Assembly (NCBI GenBank): GCA_025594325.1
Contig: JANHCV010000001.1
Span: 496,001-560,000 of the forward strand
Source of the DNA: Blastocladiella emersonii ATCC 22665
Taxonomy: Eukaryota > Blastocladiomycota > Blastocladiomycetes > Blastocladiales > Blastocladiaceae
Direction: 5' to 3'
DNA length: 64,000 nucleotides
Made by a program: the position numbers and the translations under genes. A model generated the notes under the pieces. It was not told the DNA's origin, did no database searches, and saw nothing but the letters and a program-made list of their open reading frames with translations. Below, one piece after another: positions 9,789-21,306 of this stretch; position 1 is the first letter of the stretch; each line of letters starts with the position of its first letter.

Positions 9789-12245
9789 ATGATAAACCTA
9801 TACCTCGGGACCTTCGAGTTCACGCTGTGGGCGACGCTGACGCGCATGATCTCGGCGAGCGCGCTGGCGACCATCGTGTACCGCCTGTGCTTCGCCTCGC
9901 GCCCCGGTCTCGCCCTGCTCGCCAACCTGTCGATCCCGTCGGCCGTCCCCGTCGTCGTCGCACAGGTCCGCCGGTCGCTCGCCCGCCGCGCGTTCCTGCC
10001 GGCGCTCGCCGCCGTCGCCCTGTTCGTCCTGTCCCTGACCGCCGTGATCGCGGACCTCGCGCTGTCCACGCGGTTCGCGGTGCTCCGCAGCGACCGCGAG
10101 ACCCAGGTCGCGTGGCTCCGCGCGTCGGACCTCGCGGGCGCACGGAAACTGATCCCGACCAGCCAGATGGGCCGCGCGCTGCCCCGCGACCAGGTGCTCG
10201 GCGCGATGCAGGCGCTGGTGCAGGACGATTTGCGGGGGAACGGGAGCGACCCGACTCTGCCCCCGCCCAACGTGTGGCCGCGGACCAGCGGCACGCTCGA
10301 CGAGGCCGAGGTCATGGCGACGGTGCTGCGTCCCAGCCTGTGCTCTGCGGGCCCGGGCGCCGGCGCCGGCGCCGGCGAGGTCAAGCCGCTGACGCCGCTC
10401 GACCTGTCGTACATGCTGGGCCCGGGGTACACGATCCAGAGCAACTACGACGAGTACAGCGCGCGGCGCGCGGGGTCGTTCGGGTTCCAGCAGGCCGTGG
10501 TCGCGCTGCAGGTCGAGTCGAACAGCAGCGTGACGTCGTTCCGCGGGTTCCGCACCCCGCAGGTCGGGTTCCCCCTGCCGCTCACGTACGCGACGGATTC
10601 GCCGGGCCAGGCGCAGCGCGCCGCGTCGGCGGAACAGGCCGCCGCGAACCAGCGCAAGCCCGTGTTCGGCGCCATCGTCGTCGACAAGACGCTGAGCGTG
10701 TACAAGATGGAGTGCGGGCGGACCCCCGACGAGGTGGCCGCGTGGCTCGCGGCCAAGCTCGCGACGCCGCCCGCGCAGCAGCTGAGTTTCGAGGGCAACG
10801 CGCGGACGGGCGCGGCGCCGGACCACGGACCCGTCATGTACCGCGAGGCCGTCGAGTTCTCGAAGCTCCTCGGGCTCAGCTTGACGGGGACCTCGCGGTC
10901 CATGTTCATCCACTCGACGCCCGACCTGCTCAAGAAGGGCGCCTTCGACCTGCTCACGTTCGGGTCCGAGGTCAGCGGCGCGGCTGGGTTCAAGCGCACG
11001 TCGCTCGCCACCGCCATCGACTTCTTTGGGAACGGGACCGCGGGGCCCGGCAGCGGCAGCGAGGCGCTCGACTGGGCGACGGGGATTTCGGCGGTCTCGC
11101 AGACGTGCGCGCCCGTCGCCAAGTCGCCCGCCGTCTTCGTCAAGTCCAACACGACGGCCGCCGCGTCCGCGGCCACGCTCGCGCGGACCAACCCGTACGC
11201 GGCGCTCGTGGCGCTCTCGAGCGACAACCAGAAGCACCTGTCCCCGCAGCAGTGCACGCTGACGGCGCGCGGCCTGACTGCGCCGCCCGTCTCCCCGTCG
11301 GGCACGCGCCCGGGCACGCCGCGCGACTACCCGATCATGACGGACCTGAGCGGGGCGCAGGTGTGCAAGATGCGGGTGCAGACGTTCGAGCTGCGCGAGG
11401 ACGCGGCGGCGGCGGCGACGGCCGCCAACGACGATTTTGCGTTCATCCGGGACATGACGGCCGACATGGTCGGCGCGTTCCGCGTCGAGACCCAGGCCAC
11501 GCCGCTCCAGCTCAACTGCTTGCCGGGCGACGCGACGGCTGAAGCGCCGCCCGCGTATTTCGGCGCGCTCCTGTCCCGCGTGCGCCGCGCCGTCACCGAG
11601 TCGCTGGCTGGAGGGAACGTGGCACGGGGCGGGACGGCGCGCGTCACGGGCGACGGGTGGGCGATCGCGCCGCTGTCGTCGGCGAACACGGGCGGGTGGC
11701 TCGCGACGAGCGACCTCAGCGCGGCGGCGGTCGCGGATCCCGCGGGGCCCGCCATGTACTCGATCACGGCGGTCCGCGTCGAGCTGTGGGAGCTGCTCCT
11801 ATCCGTCGCCGCGGTGTTGGGGGTCGTCGCTCTCGCCGTCGTGCTTCGCTGGGACTCGATGCCGAGTATCGCGCTCGCCGCCGTCTACGAGTACGCGTAC
11901 TTCCAGCAGGCTCAGGGAGGGACTGAGGAGAAGCCCGGAGAGGCGCCGCCGGGCGCAGGCCGCGCCGCGGTCGCGCAAGGGATCCCGTCGATTGACGTGA
12001 TGCAGACCACGAAGCTCGCGCTCGTCGAGCTCCCAACGGCCCCCGAGCCGACGCTTGTTGTCCGGCTTGTCCCGACGGCCGAGGACGGGAACCCGTACCT
12101 CCCGCTCGACGAGGGAGGTGATGCAGCGCGGCGGGGGACGATTGTCGCGACCGGGTACCGGTTCTCGGACCTCGAGGCCGAGGCGCGGCGCCGCGACCCG
12201 GCGGGCGCGCGCGGGTTGTCGGCGGACGCGGTGGTGGCTGTGTAA
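9789..12245 (+). CDS. Unrecognised membrane protein with large extracytosolic domain
   Basis: I do not recognise this family. The ORF codes 818 residues from ATG 9789; the frame is open upstream but the next hydrophobic region suits this start. One or two hydrophobic segments lie near the N-terminus (about residues 68-92: FLPALAAVALFVLSLTAVIA). A long domain of about 570 residues is rich in Gly, Thr and Ser and has several Cys and NxS/T sites (NSSVTS, NTTAAAS). It is followed by one clear transmembrane helix (about 663-685: LLLSVAAVLGVVALAVVL) and a tail of about 130 residues. The topology suggests a surface or endomembrane protein with a lumenal ectodomain between two anchors. No catalytic motif is visible. 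Confidence is high that it is a gene, low on function. Confidence 0.75.
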   Translation: MINLYLGTFEFTLWATLTRMISASALATIVYRLCFASRPGLALLANLSIPSAVPVVVAQVRRSLARRAFLPALAAVALFVLSLTAVIADLALSTRFAVLRSDRETQVAWLRASDLAGARKLIPTSQMGRALPRDQVLGAMQALVQDDLRGNGSDPTLPPPNVWPRTSGTLDEAEVMATVLRPSLCSAGPGAGAGAGEVKPLTPLDLSYMLGPGYTIQSNYDEYSARRAGSFGFQQAVVALQVESNSSVTSFRGFRTPQVGFPLPLTYATDSPGQAQRAASAEQAAANQRKPVFGAIVVDKTLSVYKMECGRTPDEVAAWLAAKLATPPAQQLSFEGNARTGAAPDHGPVMYREAVEFSKLLGLSLTGTSRSMFIHSTPDLLKKGAFDLLTFGSEVSGAAGFKRTSLATAIDFFGNGTAGPGSGSEALDWATGISAVSQTCAPVAKSPAVFVKSNTTAAASAATLARTNPYAALVALSSDNQKHLSPQQCTLTARGLTAPPVSPSGTRPGTPRDYPIMTDLSGAQVCKMRVQTFELREDAAAAATAANDDFAFIRDMTADMVGAFRVETQATPLQLNCLPGDATAEAPPAYFGALLSRVRRAVTESLAGGNVARGGTARVTGDGWAIAPLSSANTGGWLATSDLSAAAVADPAGPAMYSITAVRVELWELLLSVAAVLGVVALAVVLRWDSMPSIALAAVYEYAYFQQAQGGTEEKPGEAPPGAGRAAVAQGIPSIDVMQTTKLALVELPTAPEPTLVVRLVPTAEDGNPYLPLDEGGDAARRGTIVATGYRFSDLEAEARRRDPAGARGLSADAVVAV

Positions 12246-12456
12246 AGGTGATGGGTATACACTAGATGGTTGCACAACACAGACGCGCTGCGCCACCGGG
12301 ATGCAGATGGCAGCGGGCTCAGATGATCGTCGCCGAGTCGCCGGAAAGTGCGCCACGTTCTGAGCTTCGGAAGTCAAAACCGCTCGCGCGAACGCGCACC
12401 AACGCTCTCTCTTCCCAGCAAGTATTTATTGCACTCAACTACTACGCATCAACAAC

Positions 12457-13377
12457 ATGGCCTCGTTCTCGGACGTCAAGATCGGCATCATCGGCGGCTC
12501 GGGCCTGTACTCGCTCGACAACCTCAAGGTGCTTGGCGAGGTGCGCCCCGAGACGCCGTGGGGCCTCCCCTCGGACACCATCACCATCTGCGAGACGGCG
12601 ACGGGGACCAAGGTCGCCTTCCTGCCGCGCCACGGCAAGGGCCACTTCCTGACCCCCTCGGAGGTGCCCGCGCGCGCCAACATCGCCGCGCTCAAGTCGC
12701 TCGGCGTCAAGGCGATCGTGGCCTTCTCGGCGGTCGGGTCGCTGCAGGAGGAGATTGTGCCCACGCACTTTGTGCTGCCGACGCAGATCATCGACCGCAC
12801 CAAGGGGATCCGGCCCAGCACCTTCTTCGAGGACGGGATCGTCGGGCACGTCGGGTTCGCCGACCCGTTCCACGCGCCGCTCGCGGACCTGATCGCGCGC
12901 CACGCGGGCGTGCTCGAGGGCGGGGCCACGGTCCACCGCAACGCCACGCTCGTGTGCATGGAGGGCCCGGCGTTCTCGACCCGCGCCGAGTCGCACATGT
13001 ACCGGTCGTTTGGCGCCGGCGTCATCAACATGTCGGTGCTCCCCGAGGCCAAGCTCGCCCGCGAGGCCGAGATCGCGTACCAGATGGTCTGCATGGCCAC
13101 CGACTACGACTGCTGGCGCCCGCACGAGGCCGCCGTCACTGTCGAGACCGTGGTCGCGACCATGACCGCTAACAAGGAGAACGCCAAGCGCCTGTGCGAG
13201 GCCATCCTCCCCGACCTCGAGGCCGCCGTCACTCTCGGCACCTTTGACGGCAAGGACTTCATGGGCGACGTCGCCGGCGCCGCCCGGTTCGCCGTCATGA
13301 CCGCCCCCGAGAAGGTCACGCCCGAGGCCGCCAAGCGGATCCAGTTCCTCCACCCGCAGTACCAGTACGGCATCTAA
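12457..13377 (+). CDS. MTAP: S-methyl-5'-thioadenosine phosphorylase
   Basis: The enzyme cleaves methylthioadenosine, a by-product of polyamine synthesis, with phosphate to adenine and 5-methylthioribose-1-phosphate, the first step of methionine salvage. The intronless ORF codes 306 residues, within the family's usual size. The N-terminus has the phosphate-binding loop IGIIGGSGLY. Downstream are FLPRHGKGHFLTPSEVPARA with the conserved RHG, a purine-binding stretch VHRNATLVCMEGPAFSTRAE, and GAGVINMSVLPEAKLAREAE, matching the INMS/T-x-PE motif of PNP-family MTAPs. Nothing is missing. The enzyme is expected in the cytosol and nucleus. Confidence 0.95.
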   Translation: MASFSDVKIGIIGGSGLYSLDNLKVLGEVRPETPWGLPSDTITICETATGTKVAFLPRHGKGHFLTPSEVPARANIAALKSLGVKAIVAFSAVGSLQEEIVPTHFVLPTQIIDRTKGIRPSTFFEDGIVGHVGFADPFHAPLADLIARHAGVLEGGATVHRNATLVCMEGPAFSTRAESHMYRSFGAGVINMSVLPEAKLAREAEIAYQMVCMATDYDCWRPHEAAVTVETVVATMTANKENAKRLCEAILPDLEAAVTLGTFDGKDFMGDVAGAARFAVMTAPEKVTPEAAKRIQFLHPQYQYGI

Positions 13378-13621
13378 TCGTGTCGTCTTGGACGGTTTGC
13401 ACATACATTCGCGCAGTTTTGACTCTTCTCTTCCACGGGCTCGTGAATCGTGCGGTTCGGTCCGGCTCGCATACGCGCCGCGGCGGGAGACACGATGGGA
13501 GACGCGTCGTGCTTCGTACCGGCTATCGCTCGGCCGCGGCCGTGCGCGCTATACCCAGCGCAAGCTCCGCGGCCCTCGATCGATCCGAGCGCGACCCCAT
13601 GCATCTCCACGAACGAAGCAA

Positions 13622-15863
13622 ATGCATCCGCTGCACCGCCGCGGGGCGTCGAAACACGGCGGCGACTTTGCCGCATCGGCCTTCATCCTGGTCCTCTTGA
13701 CCGTCGCATGGACGCTGCTATGGAACGGCCTCAAGATCGGCCAGCTGTTCTACCAGCTGCGCGGCGGTGCCGATCCGCTCGGCCACGCCAACGCGGGTCT
13801 GCGCGACCTGTTCAAGGCGCTCAACCTCGCGGCGCTCTGGGCCGTCGCCGCGACCATGACCCAGGAGACCCTGTACCTGACGTCGTTCCGCCACCCGGAC
13901 TCGCTCCACCAGCGGCACTCCGAGGAGCCGATCCACGCGTCGACGCACGAGCTGAACGCGCCGGGGACCCCGCGGCTCGCGACGGCGCGGGCGAGGAGGA
14001 AGCGGCGGACGTGTCGCGACGTCCTCTCGCGCCCGCTGCTGTTCATCTTCGGCCTGCTCGCGGTGCGGCTCGCGTCCGAGATCGCGGCCATCGTCGTGGC
14101 GAGCCGCGGGTTCACGGTCGCGACGCCCGCCGAGTACCGCGTCGCCAGCAGCGCACTGTGGCTCCCCGTCAACATGTCAAGAGGGTGGGAGATTTGCGTC
14201 TACGCGCTGGTGACGCTGGTCGGGCCGACCGCGTTCAAGCTGTGGGTCGCGCGGACCGACCCGCGGTCGAGCACGGCCACGATCCGCGGCCCGCTGTACC
14301 CGACGGTCGCGCTCGCGCTCGCGTTCTGGGTCGGCGCCCTGTGCGGGCTGACGTGGGCGTCGCTGCTCCTCGTCGTGCTGCTGTTTGTCAACATCCTCGT
14401 GTTCCTCGCCCTCGTCGTCCTCAACTACCGCCGCGGCACACTCGATGCGCTGCGCGGGCATTTTGACGCCGTGTATTTCTACTATGCCGGGTATTGGGTT
14501 TTTGGCGCGCTCGGCGGGTTGTTGGGGGATATCGGCGCTCTGTTCGTCGGCGGCCGCAACCAGGTCTCGCCCGTGTACCAGGTCCTGTCGACGTCCATCT
14601 CGCGCACCGTCATGGGGTTCATGGTCATGATCGTCGAGGTCTCGGTTGAGACCATTTTCGGGCGCAACGACCTCTGGATCTCGTTTGGTCACCGTGTGCG
14701 CTTCTCCCCTTCCCTCCTTTCCTCTCGCCACGACCACTGAACCCTCCCGCACCGCGTAGCTCCTAGAAGACATCCTCGTGACGTCGCTGACCCTCGAGAC
14801 CGTGTCGTCGCTCGACGCCGCGGCCATGTACTCGGTGACCAACCTCGTCATCGTCCTCATCCGCGACACGGGCTTCGTCGAGGACGCCCTGTTCAGCGCG
14901 TGGGCGCGGTTCAACGTGTTTGCCTGGTACTACCACGCCAACGCGCCGCCGATCGTCAAGCGCCACGTCGACGTGATCGTCCGGTTTGTCTCGGGGCAGC
15001 TGCCTGACCCCGCGGCTGCAGCGAGGTCGACGACCGCGCTCGCGGCGGCGGGCGGCAAGTCGGCGGCGACGCTCCCGCTACCGCCGGCGCAGGGCAAGGA
15101 GCTGGCGCCCAGTGGCGGTCCGCCAGTGTCGCCGACGATCCAGTCGACGGCCGTCATGGCCGAAGAATCCTCCCCTCCTCAGCCACCACCAATCACAACC
15201 CTCGCGCCCCCGCCCCACGCGCTGCCAGACCCCCTGCACGCGGCGTGGCGCGACCACCTGCGCGTGCAAGTCGAGCGCACGCAGCACACGCTGACGGCGC
15301 GGCTCGCGACGCTGGCGAGCGCGACGGCGACGATTGCGCTACACTCGCAGTTCCCGGACCTCGTGCTGTCGTCGTCCAACGGCGCGGCGCGCGTCACGGC
15401 GCTCGCGGGGCTCGTCATCAGCGCCGTCATCGGGCACTCGGTCGTCGTTTGGATCCTCGAGTGGAAGCTGCGGCATACGCGCGACGCGGTGAGGCTCGCG
15501 AGCATGCATCGGGTCGGCGGTGCCGGTGGTGGTGGGGGTGGGGGTGAAGCCTCGCTCCAGGTCCCTGCGCTACAACCGCACGAACCTGACCCAGCACCAC
15601 CACCCGCCCAGCCAAGCCGGCGCCGCGCGCGCGACGAGCGGCGGCGAAAGCGGCGGGCCGAGGTCAAGGACCGGCAGCGCGTTGACGACGAGGCGGCGGC
15701 GGGCGAGGTCCGCCTGTGGCGCGCCGACTTTCGCCGGTCCACGTCGCCGACGCTCACGCTCGCGCTCGTCGCGTTCGCCACGGGGATCCGGTTCCTCATG
15801 TTCTCCGGGACATCGACCTCGACGTCGACGTCGTTGGCGGGGTCGACGGGTGGGAGTGCTTGA
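13622..15863 (+). CDS. Polytopic membrane protein of unknown function
   Basis: I do not recognise this family. Exons 13622-14695 and 14760-15863 join in phase 0 (ISFGHR|LLEDIL) to give about 725 residues. I chose ATG 13622 because it starts just before the first hydrophobic helix (AASAFILVLLTVAWTLLW). Seven to eight hydrophobic segments follow, including PLLFIFGLLAVRLASEIAAIV, VALALAFWVGALCGLTW, SLLLVVLLFVNILVFLALVVL and FMVMIVEVSVETIF. After the intron come a soluble linker rich in Pro/Ala/Gly, two more hydrophobic stretches (VTALAGLVISAVIGHSVVVW; LTLALVAFATGIRFLMF) and a basic region rich in Arg between them. The overall shape suggests an organellar or plasma-membrane protein. An alternative donor could move the junction by a few residues. 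Confidence 0.7.
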
Positions 15864-16339
15864 TACACGTTTGTACTTTTTGTGTGACATGGAGCCCCGA
15901 ATTCCTCGCGACTTTGGGATGACTAACGCGTGAGCGCCTGATCGCTGGTGTGATCCCCGCCACGTGAGCGGCTGAGACGTTCCTGAACTTGAAACTGGCG
16001 TCGGCCCGCCACTTGCGCCGCTTCCGCGCCCGCGGCTGAGCTCCGCGACGCCGATCCGACGTCTCGGGGGACGGAAAATACGCGCGTGAGAGCTCCGAGG
16101 CGCGAGCGTTGCGCGATCCGGTTGCCTGATTCGCGAGGGTACAAGACCCTGCCGGTCCCCCCTTCCCTCGGTGTTGACTGAGCCACAGCACTCTCGCTCT
16201 CTCGCCGCCGTCCTCGCCATCATCGACGACGACGAAGCGCTGGTCGCCCTGCAACTAGACCTACTTCTACACCTCGCCCTGCATGACCACGGCCATCGCG
16301 ATCGGCACCGCATCACTCTAGACCCTCTCCCCATCCACC
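15864..16339. other. Intergenic region upstream of the protease gene
   Basis: No ORF here has coding character. The stretch probably holds the 3' end of the membrane-protein gene and the promoter/5' UTR of the protease, the latter C/T-rich just before its ATG. Confidence 0.4.
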
Positions 16340-19300
16340 ATGACCCGCACCTCGCGCCTCTTGCTCCTGGCGGCGCTCGTCGCGGTCCTGGCCTCGGCGG
16401 CTACCGCGGCCACGACCCCCGCAGCCCTTCCCGCGGCGAGGCTGCCCGAGAAGCCCATGATCGCGCCCGTCATCACGCCGCGCGACTCCAAGGCCGCCTA
16501 CGTCAACGTCATCCTGGCGCTCAAGGGCACCGCGTACGGGACCGACGCCGACGCCGTCAAGGCGCAGCAGGACTCGTTCCTCAACGGGCTCCGCGCCGCC
16601 AGCATCGGCTACGACCTCGCCAGCAAGCCGCTCACGGGCCTGCTCAACATCGTCCCGCTCAAACTGCACGACGCCGCCCAGGTCGCCCAGGTCCGCAAGA
16701 TGGCTAACGTTGCTAAGATCATTCCCGCGGTACGTCTGGCTTGTTTCGGTTCCGCTTCAACGAGAAACTGACCCGCCCTCGCGTCCACGTACAGGCCAAG
16801 GTCAAGCTCACGGACCCGACGAGCCGCAGCAGCAGCCCCGGCAACCCCGCGACGGCGCCCGAGCTGCACAAGCGCAACATCGACCCGAAAGCCTTCTCTT
16901 TGCTGCAGCCGCACGTGCAGACGGGCGTGTCGACGGCGCACGCGCGCGGCGTGACGGGCAAGGGCGTCCGCGTCGCGGTCATGGACACGGGCGTCGACGC
17001 GTCGCACCCGGCGCTCGGCGGCGGGTGCTTTGGCAAGCCCGGGTGCGTGATCGCCGGGTTCACGGACCTCGTCGACACGGACACCAAGGAGCCCAACGAC
17101 TGCGGGCTCGACGGCCACGGCACCCGCGTCGTCGGCGTCCTCGCCGGCCGCACGCCCGCCAAGTCGGCCGAGAAGTTTGTCGGCGTCGCGCCCGACGCGC
17201 AGGTGTTCGTGTACCGCGTCTACGACTGTAACGCGGTTGCCGTGTCGACGGCGTTCGCCGAGGCGCTCGAGCTCGCCATCACCCGCGACAAGGTCGATAT
17301 CATCAACATCTCGCTCGGCCAGGCCGACCCGTGGGCGCTCGGGTCCGTCGGTCTCGCGCTCGACGCCATCGCCGAGACGCACCCGCAGGTCTCGATCGTG
17401 AGCGTGGCCGGGAACGAGGGCCAGAAGCCCTTCAACGTCGCGGGGCCCGGCTCGCTGCACCCAATCCTGAGCGTCGGCTCGCTCGACAACCGGTTCGTCC
17501 TCGCGCGGACGATGGACGTCGGCAAGGTCGCCCTCGACTACCTGTACTCGGTGTCGAACCCGATCGCGCCGGCCGACGTGTCGCCCGCGCCCGTCACCGT
17601 GCTCTCGCCCTTCACGGCGACCAACGCCACGGCGTGCGACGACTCGAACCTGTACCCGCGCATCGCGCCGCCCGAGATGTACATGAACCGCACCGTCGTC
17701 GTGTTCCAGGGCACGTGCCCGCCGTCGTCGCTCGAGGTCATGGTGTCCGCGCTCGGCAGCCTCGGCGCGCGGTCCGTGATCCTCGCCCTCACCAGCAACG
17801 ACCTCAGCCTGCCCTCGTCGCGCCTCCAGGTCGCCGTCGACACCAAGTGGGCCAAGGTCCCCGCCAACGTCGCGGCGCGCGCATTCAGCCCCAAGGGCGC
17901 CGTCACCGCGGCCAACGTCAACATCACGCTCGGCATGGAGGACCGCGCGGTGCGCCACACCAACGCCGGGCAGCTTTCGGCGTTCACGTCGTTTGGTCCG
18001 ACGGCGACCTTCGATTTCAAGCCCGAAATCGTCGCCGTGGGCGGGAGCGCGATCGCGCCGCAGCCCATGGACAAGGGCGTGTGGGGGCTCAACGACGGCA
18101 CCTCGTTCTCGGCGCCGTACGTCGCGGGCTGCCTCGCGCTGCTGCGCCAGACCATGGGCCGCGCGCCGTCCGCGCAGGACCTCCGCCGCATCCTCATGAA
18201 TACCGCGGTGCCCGCGTTCGAGCGCGACGTCAAGATCCCCGGCATTCAGCCGCTCCCCGTCCAGGGCCAGGGCGCCGGCCTCGTGTCCATGTCGCGCGCG
18301 CTGTCGGGACTCGCCCAGGTCGGGCCCGACGCCGGCCTCGCGCTGCTCCCGCCCGGGTTCCTCGCCAACTCGCCCACGGATATCGCGTCGACCGATACCA
18401 TGGCGCTCGACGGCACCGGGTTCCCGACGTACGTGCGCCGCGTCGTCCTGCGCAACCCGACGCAGGTCCCGACCACGTATTTCGTCGAGCACAAGCCCGC
18501 GCTGTCGCTGTCGGGCGGCACCGACGCCATGGTGCTGGCGCCCTCGAAACTCGACGTGATCGTTAAGAAGCAGGCGACGCCCAAGTACCCCGTGCGCAAG
18601 CCGAGCTCGGCGTTCCTGGTCACGGTGGGCGCGCACGACACGGCCGAGTTCGAGGTGCGCATCACGCCGGACGCGGGCGCGACCAAGGACACGGGCGCGC
18701 TGTTCTCGGGGTACATCCAGATGACGCCCGGCCAGTCGCCCGAGTTTGCCCAGTTCCTCGTCCCCGCGCGCGCCGTGTACCTGCCGTACTCGGGGTACAA
18801 CGGCAACCTCGCCAAGGCGCCCGTGTTCCCCAACGAGATCGACAAGGCCCTCAAGTTCTCGTTCCGGTCCATGGACGTCGACTCGCCCATCATGTTCGCG
18901 CCCCAGGGCACCGTCGCCTCCGCCAAGGCCAACAACGTCGTCGTCCCGTTCAAGTACACGGACAACAACAACATGGTCTTTGTCCAGTACCAGACCTCGC
19001 GCCCCGCGCGCCAGCTCATGGTCATGGTCGTCGAGCGCCGACCCAAGAATGTCACGGTCCCCGCTCCGCCTGCGCCGCCCGCTGCCCCCGCGAACCCGCC
19101 GGCGGCCGCGCCCAAGCTCGTCAAGCGCCAGTACTACCGCCGCCGCTCGACGCCCGCTGTGTCCAAGTCGGTCACGTCATCAACGGCGTCGCTCACCACC
19201 GCCACGACCTCGCTCAACACCACCGCTACGGCGTCGCTCAACGCGACTGCGACGGCCAACAGCACTTCGACGACGGCGACCACCTCGCTCGCGTCGTCGG

Positions 19301-20178
19301 TCACCACCACGTCGCTCCCGATCACGGCCACGTCTACGACCTCGGGTAAGGCTGCCGCTACCAAGTCGGTCGCGCCCGCGTCAACGTCGTCGTCGTCGAC
19401 CAGTTCCGGCAAGACCGCGTCGGCGTCGTCTACCAGTGTTGGCAAGACCGCCTCGACCTCGTCCAGCAGCGCCGCCCAGTCCGCCTCGACTACGTCCTCG
19501 TCGACTTCCGCCACCACGCCCGTCGCCAAGGGCACGTCGTCGCCGGTTCCCTCGAACCTCGCGTCGTCGGCCACGAGCACCGGCACCACCACCACCTCGA
19601 CATCGAGCAGTTCCACCGCGGCCGCGCCGACCACGGCCAAGGGTACCTCGTCGACGAGTTCTACGGCGGCTCCCTCGAGCCTCAACTCGTCCGCCACCAC
19701 GGCCTCGACTTCGGCCAAGTCCACCGCGACGTCGAGCACCACGACGACCAGCAGCACTTCGGCCACCACTTCGACCGCCGCGACCTCGTCCGCGACGACG
19801 ACGACCAGCCCGGCGTCCACGACCTCGTCAGCCACCACCACCACCACGTCCGCAACAACGACGACCTCGTCCGTCCCGATCCCGACGCCTCCCGCTCCGC
19901 CCACGGTGCAGCCCGAGTTCGAGGAGGTGTACGTCGGGTACCTGTTCAAGACGGAGAACATTGGCGCCGCTCCCGGCGAGGTGTTCTGGCAGTCGGACGT
20001 GAGCCCCGTGATGGTGTACGACAAGGAGGCCGACTTTGACGTGCCCGCCAAGCTCAACACGGACGGCGGCGAGTACCGCATCAAGGTCGTCGTGTGGTGG
20101 GGCAAGGATACGATCGCGGACGCCGACATGCTCACGAAGGGTGTCGCGGCGGACGGGCCCATCTTCAAGCTCTCGTAA
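16340..20178 (+). CDS. Secreted subtilisin-like serine protease (S8) with PA domain and Ser/Thr-rich stalk
   Basis: This is a predicted extracellular or cell-wall endoprotease. Exons 16340-16729 and 16795-20178 (phase 0) give 1257 residues. It starts with a signal peptide (LLLLAALVAVLASAATAA). An inhibitor-I9-like propeptide follows (residues 40-130: AYVNVILALKGTAYG, QQDSFLNGL). The catalytic triad is clear: Asp194 in VAVMDTGVDASHP, His238 in GLDGHGTRVVG and Ser567 in NDGTSFSAPYVAG, with the oxyanion Asn in SVAGNEGQ. A PA-type insertion lies before the Ser (NRTVVVFQGTCPPSSLEVMV). Then come a Fn3-like region, a stalk of about 250 residues almost entirely Ser/Thr/Ala (19,140-19,900; likely O-glycosylated) and a C-terminal beta-rich domain. 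There is no GPI tail. The architecture resembles cell-envelope subtilases. Confidence 0.9.
19150..19880 (+). repeat. Low-complexity Ser/Thr-coding region in the protease gene
   Basis: About 730 bp of ACG/TCG/ACC/TCC-rich sequence codes an almost pure Ser/Thr/Ala segment. It is degenerate rather than a perfect tandem array, typical of a mucin-like spacer. Confidence 0.7.
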
Positions 20179-20407
20179 TGGCTTTGATTCATAGCTCCCT
20201 ACTTAGTGTACCTACCTAATTACATAGATGTTTCATTCATTCGTCTTTTTGCATGGCTGAACTGATGCAAGTCTGATCGACGCGTGACGCGTCGCACGTC
20301 AGCTGATGGCGGCGGCGCTCTTGTTCGCGGCGAGCGCCCATCCGATCCGATCCCCTCACTCGTGCAAGCTGCCTAGCGAATGTAACCTCCCCTCGACTCG
20401 CTGCAAC

Positions 20408-21306
20408 ATGGACCGCCTCGCGCCTCGCCTCGCCGCCGTGTCCGGGGCACTCGCCGCAGCGCGCGCGGCCTCCTCGTCGACCATCAAGTGGAAGTACCGG
20501 CAGGTCCCACCGCGCGAGGCCGCCGTGATGCTGCCGCTGTGCCGCGTGCACCACGACCCCGCCGACCCGCTGCACGTCCTGTTCACAGTGCGCAGCCCGA
20601 AGCTGCGCGCGCACCGCGGCGAGGTGTCGTTCCCCGGCGGCATGCGCGACGCGAGCGACGCGAGTCTCGCGGCCGCCGCCGCGCGCGAGGTGCACGAGGA
20701 GCTCGGGGTCGCGGTCCCGCATGAGGTGGAGTCGGAAGGCGACGCGCCCGGGCTGATCGGCACGCTGTCGGCGCTGCCCGACAAGTCGCTGACGATCGCC
20801 GTGCACCCCGTGGTCGGGTATTTGGGAGACGTCGACCTCGCGACGCTGCCGATCAACCCCGGCGAGGTCGGCGCCGTGTTCTCGCTGCCGCTCGCGTACC
20901 TCCTCGACCCGAGCAACATGCGCAAGTACGCGCCGCCACCCGCCGCGGGATCGGCGCCGGGCGGGCGGAAGCTGAGTCTCGGCCGCGCCGTGTACTGGCG
21001 CGTCCCCGACGACACTCCCGTGTACCTGCCGGGCGGCCGCGCGATCGGCAAGCACGAGTTTCTCAACTCCCTCCACGACAGCGACGAGGTGCTCGAGGCT
21101 GAGGATACCGACGGGCTCGACGTGTGGTACGGCGGGCTGCTGTGGGGGAGAGGGAGGAGGCGATGCGCGCGCGTGTGTGCTGACTGACGAGTCGTCGGTG
21201 TAGGGGACTGACGGCGTTTATTACCAAGGAGTTTGTCGAGCGCGTCAACAAGTACTCGCCCGCGGCCGCGGCCAACTCAGACGCCGACGCGTCGTCGGCG
21301 AGATAG
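20408..21306 (+). CDS. NUDIX hydrolase, CoA-diphosphatase type (NUDT7/NUDT8/Pcd1-like)
   Basis: This family hydrolyses CoA and derivatives to 3',5'-ADP and phosphopantetheine, usually in peroxisomes or mitochondria. The protein starts at ATG 20408 with an Arg/Ala-rich, possibly targeting, N-terminus. The CoA-family signature FTVRSPKLRAHRGEVSFPGG runs straight into a Nudix box ending REVHEELGV (about residues 60-97). A second exon supplies LTAFITKEFVERVNKYS, the usual C-terminal helix. The join is awkward. The family expects IWGLTA, and exon 1 ends LLWG, but the only GT donor that fits the frame (after 21141) removes the Trp and gives LLGLTAF; the acceptor is at 21203. With that join the product is about 278 residues. 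A non-canonical donor just after TGG is the alternative. Confidence 0.8.
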
